Shown here in pieces: positions 11,925 to 22,249 of a DNA stretch of 64,000 nucleotides. The stretch comes from Platerodrilus igneus (lineage: Eukaryota; Arthropoda; Insecta; Coleoptera; Lycidae): NCBI GenBank assembly GCA_036346225.1, contig JARFIW010000663.1:2294001-2358000 (forward strand), written 5' to 3'. The first letter of the stretch is position 1; each line of letters begins with the position of its first letter. The position numbers and the translations under genes were made by a program. The notes below the pieces were generated by a model. The model made no database searches and was not told the origin of the DNA. It was given only the letters and a program-made list of their open reading frames with translations.

Positions 11925-12416
11925 GAATTTGCGTAAGTGGGGTTTTTATGGTGAGTTCGGTGGTATTTTGGGCTTGCACGTATGAAATTCGGTCAAACAG
12001 AATCCAGTCATTGTAGTTAAGCGTGACGGATAATGTTAGATGGAGCTGTAGCAGTTGTTTAGAAATATTGTCTATTTATTTTCGCGTGTTAGAAATTCAT
12101 TCGCGAAGAAGTGATAGTTCTGCTCTGTGAAGAATTTTTCGGCTGGAATATGTTTTAATGTGATATTTTATTTTAATAAAATTGTAACCTTTGTTTTTAC
12201 TTGTAATTTCTTACCTTTCTAAAAAATTAATGAGGTTAAGATTTTCTGCCTAAAATATAAATGGACTGCACTCTTATCTCACGGACTGCAGTGGGGTTCT
12301 TTGAATTGTTATTCCTACTAGTAAAACCATACACGTGTTTAATCCAAGTTAAATAAACAATAGCACAATGCCATTATCTTAGTGAGTAAAAAAATATATT
12401 ATTAATAATAATTTTT

Positions 12417-12871
12417 CTGGACCAGACTTTTAAAGTTAATGTAGTGTAATGTAGTTACGGTGGTGCTATGGCCGTGTCTAGGATTTCTATTCCAGTCCTG
12501 CAGTGTGGAAAACTTGTGTGCACCGTTGAGTTGTTGCAGTTGTTCTGGATGTGGTTCACCCTTACTCCGTTACTATAGTCGCGAAGTCTATGTGTTCCCC
12601 AGGACATCTGCTGTCCCTCACCGGTAATTGCTCACCCCTTCGCCAGTCTGTCTGTGACTTAGACTTTGTTACCGTCTCTGCCCCAAGGAGGCAGCACTTA
12701 TTTATTGAAGTGTAGGATTGCAATATGATGTTTGTGCTAGTGGAGTGTGTTGTGTTTGCGTACTGTGATTTTGCATGTTTGTATGTGTTTGTGTATGTTT
12801 CTGTTTATGGATCTGTGTATTATGTATATGCACCATTGGCGTTGTTGTTTTGTTGCTAGTTTCTATTAGTC
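12417..12871. other. Unique-looking spacer right of the duplicated segment
   Basis: Slightly more GC-rich than its surroundings, ending in TGTGTTTGTGTATGT-like sequence that leads into the tandem repeat at 12.87 kb. No coding signal recognised. Confidence 0.4.
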
Positions 12872-13220
12872 TTTGCCTTCGATCCCGCCCATCGGCACCC
12901 GGAAATTGGGATCGTTAGCTTCGACTTGACCTGTTTTGCGTGCTCCGTAACCATCGGTAGCCGGAAATCTCGGATGCACGCAGGCTTTGCAACTCTGGTA
13001 CTTTTGTTTTGTATTTGTGCGCGCGCGCGTGTGTGTGCTTGTGTGTGTGATTGTGTTTGAACACCTGTGTTCATATGAATCATTGCCTTTGATCCTGACC
13101 ATCGGCAGCCAGAAATCGGAATCATTCCTTACGACTTGACTTATTTGCGTGCTGTGTGGCCATCCGCAGTCGGAAATCCTGGATGCAACGCAAGCTTAGC
13201 GACTGTGGCACTTTGTGTGG
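12872..13220. repeat. 210-bp tandem duplication with nested CATCGGCAGCCGGAAATC motif
   Basis: TTTGCCTTCGATCC at 12872 recurs as ATTGCCTTTGATCC at 13082, and similarity continues to about 13220. Each unit holds two variants of a shorter motif (CATCGGCAGCCGGAAATC-like), giving four copies overall. A GT/GC microsatellite at about 13018-13055 separates the units. Open frames here repeat the peptide IPISGCRW and are products of the repeat. Confidence 0.75.
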
Positions 13221-13616
13221 TTTGAGTCTTTGTTATGGTTATGTGTGCATGTTATGTGCCTGTCTTTGTATGATAATTTGTGTTTTATGCGTGTGTGTTT
13301 ATGATGTTTTGCAATCACAGTACGCAGGTAGGGTGGGTATTGTTTGATGTTTAGTGTTATTGACGGTTTTGTTAGTGTAAAAGTTAGTTTGCCTTACTTT
13401 ACCTATTTACTACACTTTTCTATGTGCATTACTTTAAAGTTTTGCCCTATACCTTATTTCTAATGTTATTAGTTGTGATATATTCTACACTAATTCTAAA
13501 AGCTATTATTTAGTAGTTTTTGCCTCGTATTGTTTATCTGATGTTTTCCTAATATTACTATTATTCTATTGTTAGTTAAAAACCTTAATCTACTAGTTTA
13601 TTTTCCGTCACCAGGT
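13221..13616. other. T-rich spacer, no gene
   Basis: GT-rich then AT-rich sequence with no recognised feature. The frame at 13156-13347 is Cys/Leu/Val-rich translation of TGT repeats. Confidence 0.4.
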
Positions 13617-15285
13617 TGTAACGTTCCGTTCATTTTTATAGTAACCCGTCATTATACAATATATACAAGGTCCTTGAATCCGCCGCTGAACTATTTTCTG
13701 TATTTAAACGCCCGAACTCAATTCTACCCCACTCCTTGGTTCTAACGCACCTGCTATTTCTGGCGGAGCCGGAAGAATGCGCGATAGCCGGGGCAAGGTA
13801 GATGGGTGTTAAGTGGTCCTCAGTTGAAAGAGCTGTACGATTCTCACAGCTTAATTTTAACGCTTTTTTAGAGGAATTAACAAGATATCAAGTTTTTACG
13901 TGAGTTTCTGTATTTACTAAGTTCACAAATATGGTCCAGCAGACTATAAATAATTTAATTGTTTGTTATCTTAGTAGAAAATTGCAATGATAAGTGCCGA
14001 GTTTTCTTTTAAGGAACTAATCGTGTTTTCGTTCGGTTGTGAAATAATTATTTTGTTGTAGGTCCATTTTATCATTCAATTTTGTTTGTCGATTGTATGA
14101 GAACATATTTGATACCATTCTATTTTGGGAATTTGCAGTTTGGATGATAAGGCGAGAACCTAATTACGTATGCCGTGTGCCGTAATTGTCGTCTTTGGTT
14201 GGGAATAATATAGAAGCATGCCTGTCACACCACCTTGAAATTGGAGTAGTTTTGAGGATTAATTAATATTATTGGTAAAGCTCGACATTTCTTGTATTGT
14301 CTGGTGGCCTGACTCATCTCGTAAGGTAAGCTTTGTAACATAGAATTTATTGAGTGAAAACTAGTTTCGTACGTTAACATCGAGCACACGTACTCGAGAC
14401 CCATAAGTTTTTATTTGCCTCTACGTCAGTGCTACTAAAACTCAACGAGTGCATTTCGTTTAACGTTATTTTGACCTGTGCGGTGGTCAGATTTTTGAAA
14501 CCCGAAAGTTATTGAGGTAACCATTAAGAGAGAGAAAGATATATTGTGTAGAAGATTTCTACCCCAGTCTTTAGAATTTTTAAGCTTTGATATTTCAAAT
14601 GTAAGATAAACCTTAATACCGTTAGTTTAATAGAAAATAGTATTATCACAATTGTAGCGTTGATATTGATTAAGTGAATCGACAATTGCTATTAAAATTA
14701 TTAAAGTAGGCGATGTTTCCACAAGGTGCCACACGAGTGGTATTTCGTGTTATAAATTCATTTTCAGCAAGCCATGGCTAGTGCACAATTACTAATTTTA
14801 TGTTAATAACAATAAGGGTATTTACTGATTACTATTTTGAATTATTATACTGATTTATTTGCAGCGTACTAAAATATGCTAGGGTTTGCTAATATGTTAA
14901 TCAATGTATTTCTTTCAGAAGCACTTTAATAGAGTTAAGTTGAGTTATCGATGCGTATTATTTCGTTTATACGAGGAAGTTATGTTAGGGTGAGTCAGAT
15001 CACTCTATAGTGCAAATTATTTTTGTTATAATTATTGAGCCTTGGAGAGCTTTCTCGACCAGTGACGAGATCCTCCCGTACACACCTGGCTTTATGATAT
15101 TGCTGGTGGCGCCCACCCAATTTTACCGACATTACCGAATTTTAGTCTACCCGATTACGACTTAGGGCTGTTTGACACGTCCAATCTACGACTTTTACCT
15201 GACCCATCCCTCACCGGCTCGCGCTAGGCCGCTTGAGGACTTCGATCCTCTCCTTGGTGTCGTAGAGTGAAACAGGCCCGTAACA
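13617..15285 (+). mobile_element. Possible 5' LTR / leader of the Ty3/Gypsy element
   Basis: The right edge is reasonable: GTAACA at 15280-15285 lies eight bases before a primer-binding-like TGGCGCCC, where an LTR should end. The left edge (TGTAACGTTCC at about 13617) is only a guess from the usual TG start. No partner LTR is visible downstream of the element, so the length cannot be verified. Confidence 0.3.
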
Positions 15286-15292
15286 AATAATT

Positions 15293-15310
15293 TGGCGCCC
15301 ACGGGGCCCC
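15293..15310 (+). other. Primer-binding-site-like sequence
   Basis: TGGCGCCCACGGGGCCCC, just downstream of the probable LTR end and about 70 bp before the gag start. LTR elements prime minus-strand synthesis from a tRNA 3' end pairing with TGG-initial sequences. This one resembles the lysine-tRNA type TGGCGCCCAACG... with a missing A. Confidence 0.6.
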
Positions 15311-15378
15311 CTTGTTTGATTTTCTGTAATTTCGCTATCGTAACGAGTTTTTCTTTGTTTCTTTAAAAATTTGTCAGT

Positions 15379-15753
15379 ATGGGTTTACGAATGATTGTCG
15401 AACGGTTGAGCAAAGAGGAGTTGCAGTATACCCTTAGTATTAGAGGTTGTAAGACCGAAGGTATAGTTAAAGATTTACATGCTGCGTTGCACAAGGTTCT
15501 TCGAGAAGAAAGAGAAAGTGGTTTGAAACCTGTTGTTAATATTCCAGAATTTTGTGATGATGTTGAAGTCATTGAGAAAGGCTGTGGTATTTTAGAGAAA
15601 TTAATTGATGCGTATGAATGTACGCCGTGTAAGGAATCTGCGTTAGCCATTGAGACTAAATTATCGCATTATCTTGACCGTGTAAATAATAGTTGCCCTT
15701 TAGTTCAGGAGAAAGATGTAAAAGACAAACTTTTTTTGAAATTGTTACGTTAA
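15379..15753 (+). pseudogene. Ty3/Gypsy gag, N-terminal part
   Basis: 125 codons from an ATG soon after the primer site. It begins MGLRMIVERLSKEELQYTL and continues with IRGCKTEGIVKDLHAALHKV, the helical SAP-like start seen in many insect Gypsy gags, then a charged helical stretch. The frame is cut by an insertion at about 15743 and the gag resumes at about 17788. Its last codons belong to the inserted DNA. Confidence 0.75.
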
Positions 15754-17787
15754 TTCGTGGCAGTCCCTGTTCGGGCGTTAAAGTTATGCTACGTTGGCTC
15801 GTAGCCGTGCGTAACACAAAGAAAATCAAAGAAATGACCGGGCTCAATCGGAGATTAGGGGGGGGGGTTGTAGAAAGCAGACCAACATACCATGTACGCG
15901 GCTGTAAGGAGTTAGTGATAACACCTGCAAGAAAAATAGTTAAGCAAGCCTGAAATAAAGAAAAGAATAAGCATAGCAGCAATGAAAAGTCTTAAGTTAT
16001 TCAGTACTTTGTAGAATGTAAATAAAACTGTTTAGATAAACTATATAATATAATCACGATAAAAGCATTACAAAAATTTTTATCACAAAGTGAGGTAATA
16101 TTGGGGAGTAGCAGAAACGTTTCCTCACACACCAATTAAACATAAATCAGACAAAATGTTAACAAAAGATAAATAGGTAAGACACAATAGATATGAGTAA
16201 TTCAGTAGTATTGATTTTTTTCTTTCTTTTTTTTTTTCTTAATAGCAGGCCAGTCTATTATAAAAGGTATCAGAACGACTAAGATATGGCAAAACAACGG
16301 ATAGATATTTAAAGTAATAACAAGTAGGAAATAGTTCAACTTACAAAAAGTCCTTCAGTAACGCTTCCTTGCAGTTGAAGTGTGGGATTCACGATGTCCT
16401 GCACTAACGAAGCACTTCACCCTTGACTGTGAGGGTGTTGATGGAATTTCTGACACTTTACACTAATCACACCTACGTATTTCACTGGTGTTAGCAGCAG
16501 ACATTATCATGCTGATGGAACTATGCAGCCTTGATAAATTCTGGTTAATTCTATTTCCTGAGACAATAATTTCGAAATATTTTGTAACACAAATCGTAAA
16601 AAATGGTAATAAAAATTTAGAATCACGCTTTCAAGGCACGATGTAATGCATTAAACTAACAGTAACGCGAGGTGTTTTATTTGCTACCTATGGTAACAAA
16701 AAAAAATCTAATGCTTTTGAATAACGAAAATTTGCGCAAGCAACGATCTATTTTAGATTCGCTGGGGTTAGAAAATTCAGAAACTACAGTATCAACTGTC
16801 TTTACATGTGAATGAGATACCTGTTTATAAGAAGCAACCTTTTTTCTACTAAACCTGCTACAACTGTATCATCATTTGTTTTTGAAGCGCTCAAGCTTAA
16901 AACTGTATTTGGATAATCCAAAGTATGCACTACTCTGATAACAAAAGGACCACGAAAACTAGATCGCACACACAGTTCAAATATAAAAAGACAAATCAAC
17001 TAAAAAAACACAATTAGTAAAGCAACGCGTATCACTAAGTCAATGTTCCGTAAAACGCACGACAAGTTCTATCACTTTTATTTACAACAGAAAAGCAACA
17101 AAAAAACCAATTAGTAATGCAACGCGTATCAATAAAACCGTCCGTCAATGACCTTACCACAACACTTGTGGTCAATCAAACACGTTACATATAAAACATA
17201 CTTCTTTCAAATGTAATCAGAACTACACTGCCACAGTTAATATACGACTTTCATTTCACAAGAAAAACAACTAAAATCGTGCCGTGCTGGTTCATGAACA
17301 ATTCGAAATTGATCCCGCATTAATTCTCACTATTGTCAAAGCAAAAAGCAACAGTATTTTCCACGTAATTAATATATAGGAACCAAGAACGAACTACGAC
17401 TGCTCATCTGTTTATATAAACTCGTTGTTACCATGAACTCTTGTCGACTATTATCTCCTTCGCTAATAACATAAGGAACATCCAAAACGTGAATGCCGCA
17501 ATCATATATAATAATTAATTGCAGCGGTTTATCATTTTCGATAAGCTGGAAAGTAATTTACGAATAATCCAATTTACTATTCATTCTTTGCAATTTATTT
17601 ATTAATGAAAATCAATCTTCAAATTATCTACTTTTAAAGTAATACCCACGAGTTAAATTGCATACAAATCTGAATTATTCTGAAGTATTTCCTTTATACA
17701 AACAGCGATCCCAAAGAAACGATGTATTTTTAAGTACGCTAATAGAAAGGGAGCGTAAAATGTTAAACTACAAAAATGCCCCTTACA
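15743..17787 (-). mobile_element. 2.04-kb insertion splitting the Gypsy gag
   Basis: Bounded by the same four bases AAAT on both sides (15739-15742 and 17788-17791), with ends TGTTACG... and ...TTACA. Gag reading is consistent on either side. On the minus strand the right part (17787 down to 16560) matches 29477-30410. Close to the left edge is a minus-strand primer-binding-like CGCCCGAACAGGGAC. The content could therefore be an LTR with a short internal remnant, or a foldback-type element beside an LTR fragment. No coding sequence is evident. A 30-bp segment around AACGCGTATCA is repeated at 17001 and 17101. Confidence 0.65.
15759..15779 (-). other. Antisense primer-binding-like sequence (lysine tRNA type)
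   Basis: Minus strand reads TTTAACGCCCGAACAGGGAC. Apart from AA in place of GG, this is the retroelement primer site for the third lysine tRNA isoacceptor (GCGCCCGAACAGGGAC core). Next to it (15780-15830) is CACGGCTACGAGCCAACG on the same strand, a hairpin-like sequence I have seen in the LTR-leader context of insect elements. Confidence 0.55.
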
Positions 17788-18728
17788 AAATTATCTTTAT
17801 TAATGTCCCGTTATCAGTTGTTGTCACTTAAGGTTGATTCTGATGAATTAGTAAATGAAGGTACCAACGTTGAAAATACAGTCGCAGAAACTAATCCCGT
17901 TATACAAACGTCAATGATTGAAAAGTATATGGTGAAGTCAGTCCCAGTTGTGAAGTGGGGAATTCAATTTTCTGGCGAACCTAGAACGATGTCTTTAAGC
18001 GCATTTCTTGAGCGCGTGAATGAGCTTAGTGTTGCTCGTAATGTTAATCCCGTTCAATTATTCTCCGAATCAGTTGATCTTTTTACCGGTTGAGCACTTT
18101 TATGGTATAGGGCAAATAAATGTTCCGTAAATAATTGGGAAGTTTATTGCGTATGGAATTTCAGCCGATTAATTATAATGAGCGTTTGATGGAAGAAATT
18201 AAGCGTCGTACCCAAGGTTATGAAGAAATGATGGGGATTTATATTGCTGTTATGTTGAATATGTTTAGTAGATTAAATGAGCCCATTTCTGAAGCAGAGC
18301 AACTTAAAATTTTAATGCGTAATATCGCTCCTTTTTATCAAAGTCAATTAGCACTTATTGAAGTACTACGTTCTGTGAATGAATTATTGTCGTACGGTAG
18401 GAAAATGGAGGAAATTCGTTTTTCTATTGATACTTATGTACCGCCTTCTCGTGGTCGTACAGATTTGGAAGCCGATTTAGCTTATATGGGTTCTTCTAAT
18501 GATGTATATAGTACTGAAGTTTCTGCAAGTGCAGGTCAAAGATTTGGAAATGATGCGCGTCCAAAAACACTCCGTTGTTGGAATTGTGACCAAAGTAATC
18601 ACCGAGCCTCGGAATGTGATGTACCGCGTCGTCGTCAATATTGTTACCGATGTGGAAATCCTGGTTTTACCGTGAACACTTGTAGTAAATGCCGTAGATT
18701 TTCGGGAAACGACCTGAGGGAAAATTGA
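17788..18728 (+). pseudogene. Ty3/Gypsy gag, C-terminal part with zinc knuckles
   Basis: Resumes gag after the insertion. The capsid-like region (VVKWGIQFSGEPRTMSLSAF, then FSESVDLFTG) runs to a TGA at 18091-18093. Recognisable capsid continues in other frames, and an open piece 18135-18728 holds EFQPINYNERLMEEIKRRTQ and NMFSRLNEP. It ends with knuckles CWNCDQSNHRASEC (CX2CX4HX4C, intact) and CYRCGNPGFTVNTC, in which the His position is Phe. So gag has one stop, at least one frameshift and one damaged knuckle. Confidence 0.85.
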
Positions 18729-18833
18729 ACAGTCGAGCGATTTTCTCGCGTACGTTTACAAACTCGACTTTATATATGCAAAATTTAGTTAATATTAAAA
18801 AGGCCGATTTCGCTAAAAAACAAAGTTATTTTA

Positions 18834-19145
18834 GATTATGTTTTTGAAAATTCTACACCTGATGCGAGACCTCATGTTACTGTTGAAATTTTAGGTTATA
18901 AGTTACTTAGACTTTTAGATTCTGGTGCTAGCAGAACTATTTTAAGATCGAAAGGTTGGGACTTATTAGGTTCGTTGAAGTTACCGTTAAGGAAAAGTTG
19001 TCGTCCTGATTGTACTGTAGCAAATGGTCAGAAAGTTAATAGTTTAGGAACTATCACCTTGCCGATTACTTTGAAAGATCGCACCGTTACTGTGGAAGTT
19101 ATGCCTGAAGTTAAACATACATTAATTTTAGGAATTGATTTTTAG
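18834..19145 (+). pseudogene. Ty3/Gypsy aspartic protease
   Basis: Open without its own ATG, as expected for a domain inside a pol polyprotein. The active-site triplet appears as LLRLLDSGASRTI, and the conserved C-terminal turn as HTLILGIDF, directly followed by a TAG (19143-19145). About 103 codons, normal for a retroelement protease. The downstream reading continues as a protease-RT linker after the stop. Confidence 0.85.
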
Positions 19146-20680
19146 TCATCTATTGGTATAGTCCCCGATATTATGAAAGGTCAATGGCAGTTTACTAATC
19201 CTGAAATTTCACCTGTTGAGGATACGTTAAATGACTCCATTTTAAAGTCGTCTCATGATCTAACTTCCGAACAACATTTTAGATTAGAGCAGTTAGTTGA
19301 TAGCCATTTTGCCAAATATCCTGGTGAACCTTTAGGTTGCCACGAATTTAGTGGAACACGAGATAAAGACCTCCTTGAAACCAATTAAGCAAAGATATTA
19401 CCCGGTGTCTCCGGTTATACAGAAACATATCTTTGAAGAGTTAGAAAAGATGTTGAAGTTAGGTGTTGTAGAGCGTTCAAACGCACTTGGTCAAGTCCGA
19501 TTTTGTTGGTGAAGAAGCGTGACGGCACGTTTCGATTTTGTGTCGATTTTCGTCAAGTCGATAAGGTTACAGAGAAAGATGCATACCCTTTGCCGTATGT
19601 TTCTTCGATTTTAGATCGGCTTCGTGATGCAAAGTATATTACTTCGTTAGATATTAAGTCCGCGTATTGGCAGGTCCCTGTTGCTAAGGAATCTCGTCAA
19701 TATAACGCTTTTACGGTACCGAATCGTGGTTTATTTGAATTTTGTCGTTCACCTTTCGGATTGCATAATGCCCCAGCTACATGGCAACGGTTGATAGACA
19801 CTGTGTTAGGTCCCGAGTTGGAACCTTATGTTTTCGTTTATTTGGACGACCTAGTCGTATGTACGCCTGATTTTGAAAAACATCTCGAAATACTCTAAGA
19901 AATATTTACCCGTTTAAGTAAGGCTGACCTAACTTTAGGTAGAGAAAAGTGTCAATTTTGTAAGCTAGAGCTAAAGTATCTAGGATATGTGGTTAATGGT
20001 AAAGGATTACTCCCCGACCCCGATAAAGTTACCGCTATCTTGAATATACCAGCGCCAAAGTCTGTTAGTGAAGTTAGGAGAATTGTAGGTATGGCCTTGT
20101 GGTATAGGCGTTTTATTCCGAATTTTTCTTCAATTGTCGCTCCGTTAACTAACCTGTTAAGAAAAAGTTGTAAATTTAGTTGGTCCGAAATTTGTGAAGT
20201 TGCATCTAATACAATCAAGAATCATTTGATTTCCGCACCTATAGTTAGATGTCCAGATTTTGACTTACCGTTTTGTGTGCAAACAGATGCATCCGGTTAT
20301 GGCTTAGGCGCTGTCTTAACCCAGACCAAAGATGATCAGGAATATGTTGTATGTTACATTAGTCGTTCTCTCACTAAAGCTGAGAAGAATTTTTCTGTTA
20401 CCGAGCGTGAGTGTTTAGCCGTAATTTGGACTATTGAGAGGCTACGTCCGTATCTTGAAGGCACTAGGTTCACCGTTATTACGGATCACCACTCCCTAGT
20501 GTGGTTGAACAATTTGAAAGAGCCATCAGGTAGATTGGCCCGATGGGCTGTTAGGCTACAACAACACGATTTTGAAATCTTACATAGGAAGGTTAAAGAT
20601 CATCATGTACCCGATGCGTTGTCTCGTTCTGTGGGACCTCCATTTAACCTCTTATCCGAACGAGGGCGTAATTTTTGTGA
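19146..20680 (+). pseudogene. Ty3/Gypsy reverse transcriptase and RNase H
   Basis: Linker to 19388, a frameshift, then RT from about 19395. Visible motifs: RYYPVSPVIQKHIFEEL, VKKRDGTFRFCVDFRQVD, SLDIKSAYWQVPV (first Asp), FCRSPFGLHNAPATWQR, YVFVYLDDLVV (YLDD pair intact). A TAA at 19896-19898 interrupts the thumb, and reading continues to RNase H: FCVQTDASGYGLGAVL (DAS), VTERECLAVIWTIE (E), VITDHHSLVWL (TDH), VPDALSR (C-terminal). All RNase H catalytic positions are present. Coding sequence stops being recognisable after SVGPPFN; no integrase follows. Confidence 0.9.
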
Positions 20681-20712
20681 AAAATGCTCACCTGCCATTT
20701 TTCAAGCAGTCG

Positions 20713-20788
20713 GCCGTGTCAGGATTCGAACTCAGGACCTTGGGATTCGTAGTCTCACGCTTACTACATGGATCCACAGCGACGCCCT
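20713..20788 (-). repeat. tRNA-derived SINE head, arginine-tRNA-like
   Basis: Minus strand has a pol III B box AGTTCGAATCC (20722-20732) and an anticodon-arm-like GACTACGAATC resembling tRNA-Arg(ACG). The A box is weak, and the acceptor strands pair poorly, so this is not a working tRNA. It sits exactly where the Gypsy pol reading is lost, so it may mark an insertion or rearrangement there. SINE body not delimited. Confidence 0.55.
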
Positions 20789-20789
20789 G

Positions 20790-21411
20790 TAATTCTGTGC
20801 AGTTCATTTACATTTCCAATGCTCCAACTGTAGGTACTACATTGGCCAGGAGGCGAGTTTTTTGTTGCCTGGAAATTTAGAATTTTGCCGAACCCTTGCC
20901 GTTCCAGGCAAGGTAGGGATCCTGATGTTATTCGTTTTAAGGTTTGTGCGATTCTGTCCGGTTCATTTTTATGTAACCAATATGTTGCTGCTCTTTAAGT
21001 CTAGTGGTAATGTATAGAGTGTTATGTATACTGCGTCGTGTGTGACTGTTCTGTACGCTCCTGTTAGTCGTATGTGTGCTGTTCGTTGTGCGCTGTTTAT
21101 TTTCGTTGACCTTATCACCGCACGAGAGCTGAGCACAGAACATACTGACAGAATTGCAGTTGACTATATCAAAGTACGCAAGCTGAACACAGAACAAACC
21201 AAGAATCGCGAGAAATTCCAACTTTTTTTTGTGCTACTCAAAAATCTGTATCTTCATTGGACAAACTAAATTTGGAAATTCTTTTACATTCAAAACTCGA
21301 AATACACTATTCCATTGGCTAAAAACATCATTAACCTTTTTCATCACACGAAGAATAGGAAATAGAAGAGTATAAATAAAATTTCAAATTCTCCGAAAGA
21401 CATTCGTTAGT
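20790..21411. other. Non-coding spacer after the truncated Gypsy element
   Basis: Contains an inverted pair CTTGCC...GGCAAG around 20897-20917 and mixed-composition sequence. No integrase motif (HHCC, DDE) and no second LTR could be recognised. Confidence 0.4.
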
Positions 21412-21525
21412 GCTCACCATAGCCTAAGAAATCACCTTGTAGTGCTCTCCATAGCCTGCACTCCCTTCAACGAGCAGCGCTCCACAGTCTGCTATACTAC
21501 AACACGCAGTGCTCCCCATAGCCTG
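21412..21525. repeat. Small repeat of GTGCTCCCCATAGCCTG
   Basis: Four diverged copies of GTGCTC[C/A]CCATAGCCTG within about 115 bp (including CGCTCCACAGTCTG). Irregular spacing of roughly 30-40 bp. Confidence 0.55.
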
Positions 21526-21718
21526 GATATGCACCGACAGTGACGCTGTCCGACGCCCTACCCAGAGCACGTCATTGTAATTCATCAATCCATAGTTAAC
21601 AAACCACGTATGAACGTTAAGCTTAGTTCCATACTTCACCGGTAAGTCGTTATTGTGATTGCATCTGTCAAACTCTACCACCGGGACGACATCCCGTAGA
21701 GGCATCACTACCACGAAC

Positions 21719-22150
21719 CTTGCCGAAGAGTTCAAAAGACAACCGAAGACTTTCTGACCCTTGTATACTTGTATATATTGTAAATTAGTAGTTTGTAATT
21801 TCTTATCATAATTCTTTGTAACGTAACGTTGACTCACAATTAAAACACAAAGCCTTCCGAAGAGATCCGAAGAACACCGAAGATGTCTGGACCTCTTAAA
21901 ACTGTACATATTTCCTAACTATCGTTGTTCAAGTTCTCACTGGGCCTCATAAGCAACTTCTGAAGCATTCCGAAGAAATCCGAAGACTATCGAAGTCTTA
22001 TACACCCCGTTAAACTGTACCTACATTCATTTAATCAGTGTTTAAGTTTATTTCTGGTTTCACAAGCAACCATGAAGCCATCCGAAAACTTCCGAAGATT
22101 GCCGAAGACTTCCTAACTGTTTCAAACTGTTAAAATGACTCAATTTCACT
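21719..22150. repeat. Degenerate 113-bp tandem array (CCGAAGA motif)
   Basis: Units begin at about 21853, 21967 and 22080, with a fourth more diverged start at 21719. Each opens with two or three CCGAAGA-type motifs and then carries TTAAACTGTAC-like and CACAAGCAAC-like segments in the same order. Period 113-114 bp. Confidence 0.6.
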
Positions 22151-22249
22151 TTTATTTTATGTGTTTATGACTTATAATTAATTTTGCTTATGCTTATTAA
22201 ACAAATAATCAAGCCAAGCTTCCGTGCTTTCAGACGCCGCCCATTCGAA

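Larger units (their letters stand above)
8583..12416. repeat. Large duplicated segment, copy 1 (RTE-like 3' end plus PLE)
   Basis: Collinear with 24497-28832 in the same orientation. Similarity begins at GGGAAAATAAATT and ends at the run before CTGGACC at 12416. It covers the LINE thumb, the doubled tail and the complete PLE fragment. Over the 191 residues that can be compared in the PLE N-terminal frame I count three amino-acid differences, so at least that part is young. Copy 2 carries an extra segment of about 550 bp. Confidence 0.85.
9840..12416 (-). mobile_element. Penelope-like element, copy 1 (degenerate)
   Basis: PLE retroelement on the minus strand: N-terminal region and RT fingers (about 11.9-11.3 kb), RT palm (about 11.3-10.6 kb), GIY-YIG endonuclease (about 10.47-10.06 kb) and a terminal region with a hammerhead-like motif (about 9.9 kb). 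PLEs copy RNA with a telomerase-related RT and a C-terminal GIY-YIG nuclease, and this domain order fits. Stops and frameshifts separate the pieces. The element lies against an RTE-like LINE 3' end and is duplicated with it at 26.25-28.83 kb. Confidence 0.85.

Noticed and set aside
12856..13125. Two overlapping minus-strand frames with repeated IPISGCRW and THTHTRARA-like peptides
   Set aside because: They translate a 210-bp tandem repeat and a GT microsatellite; no sign of a real protein.
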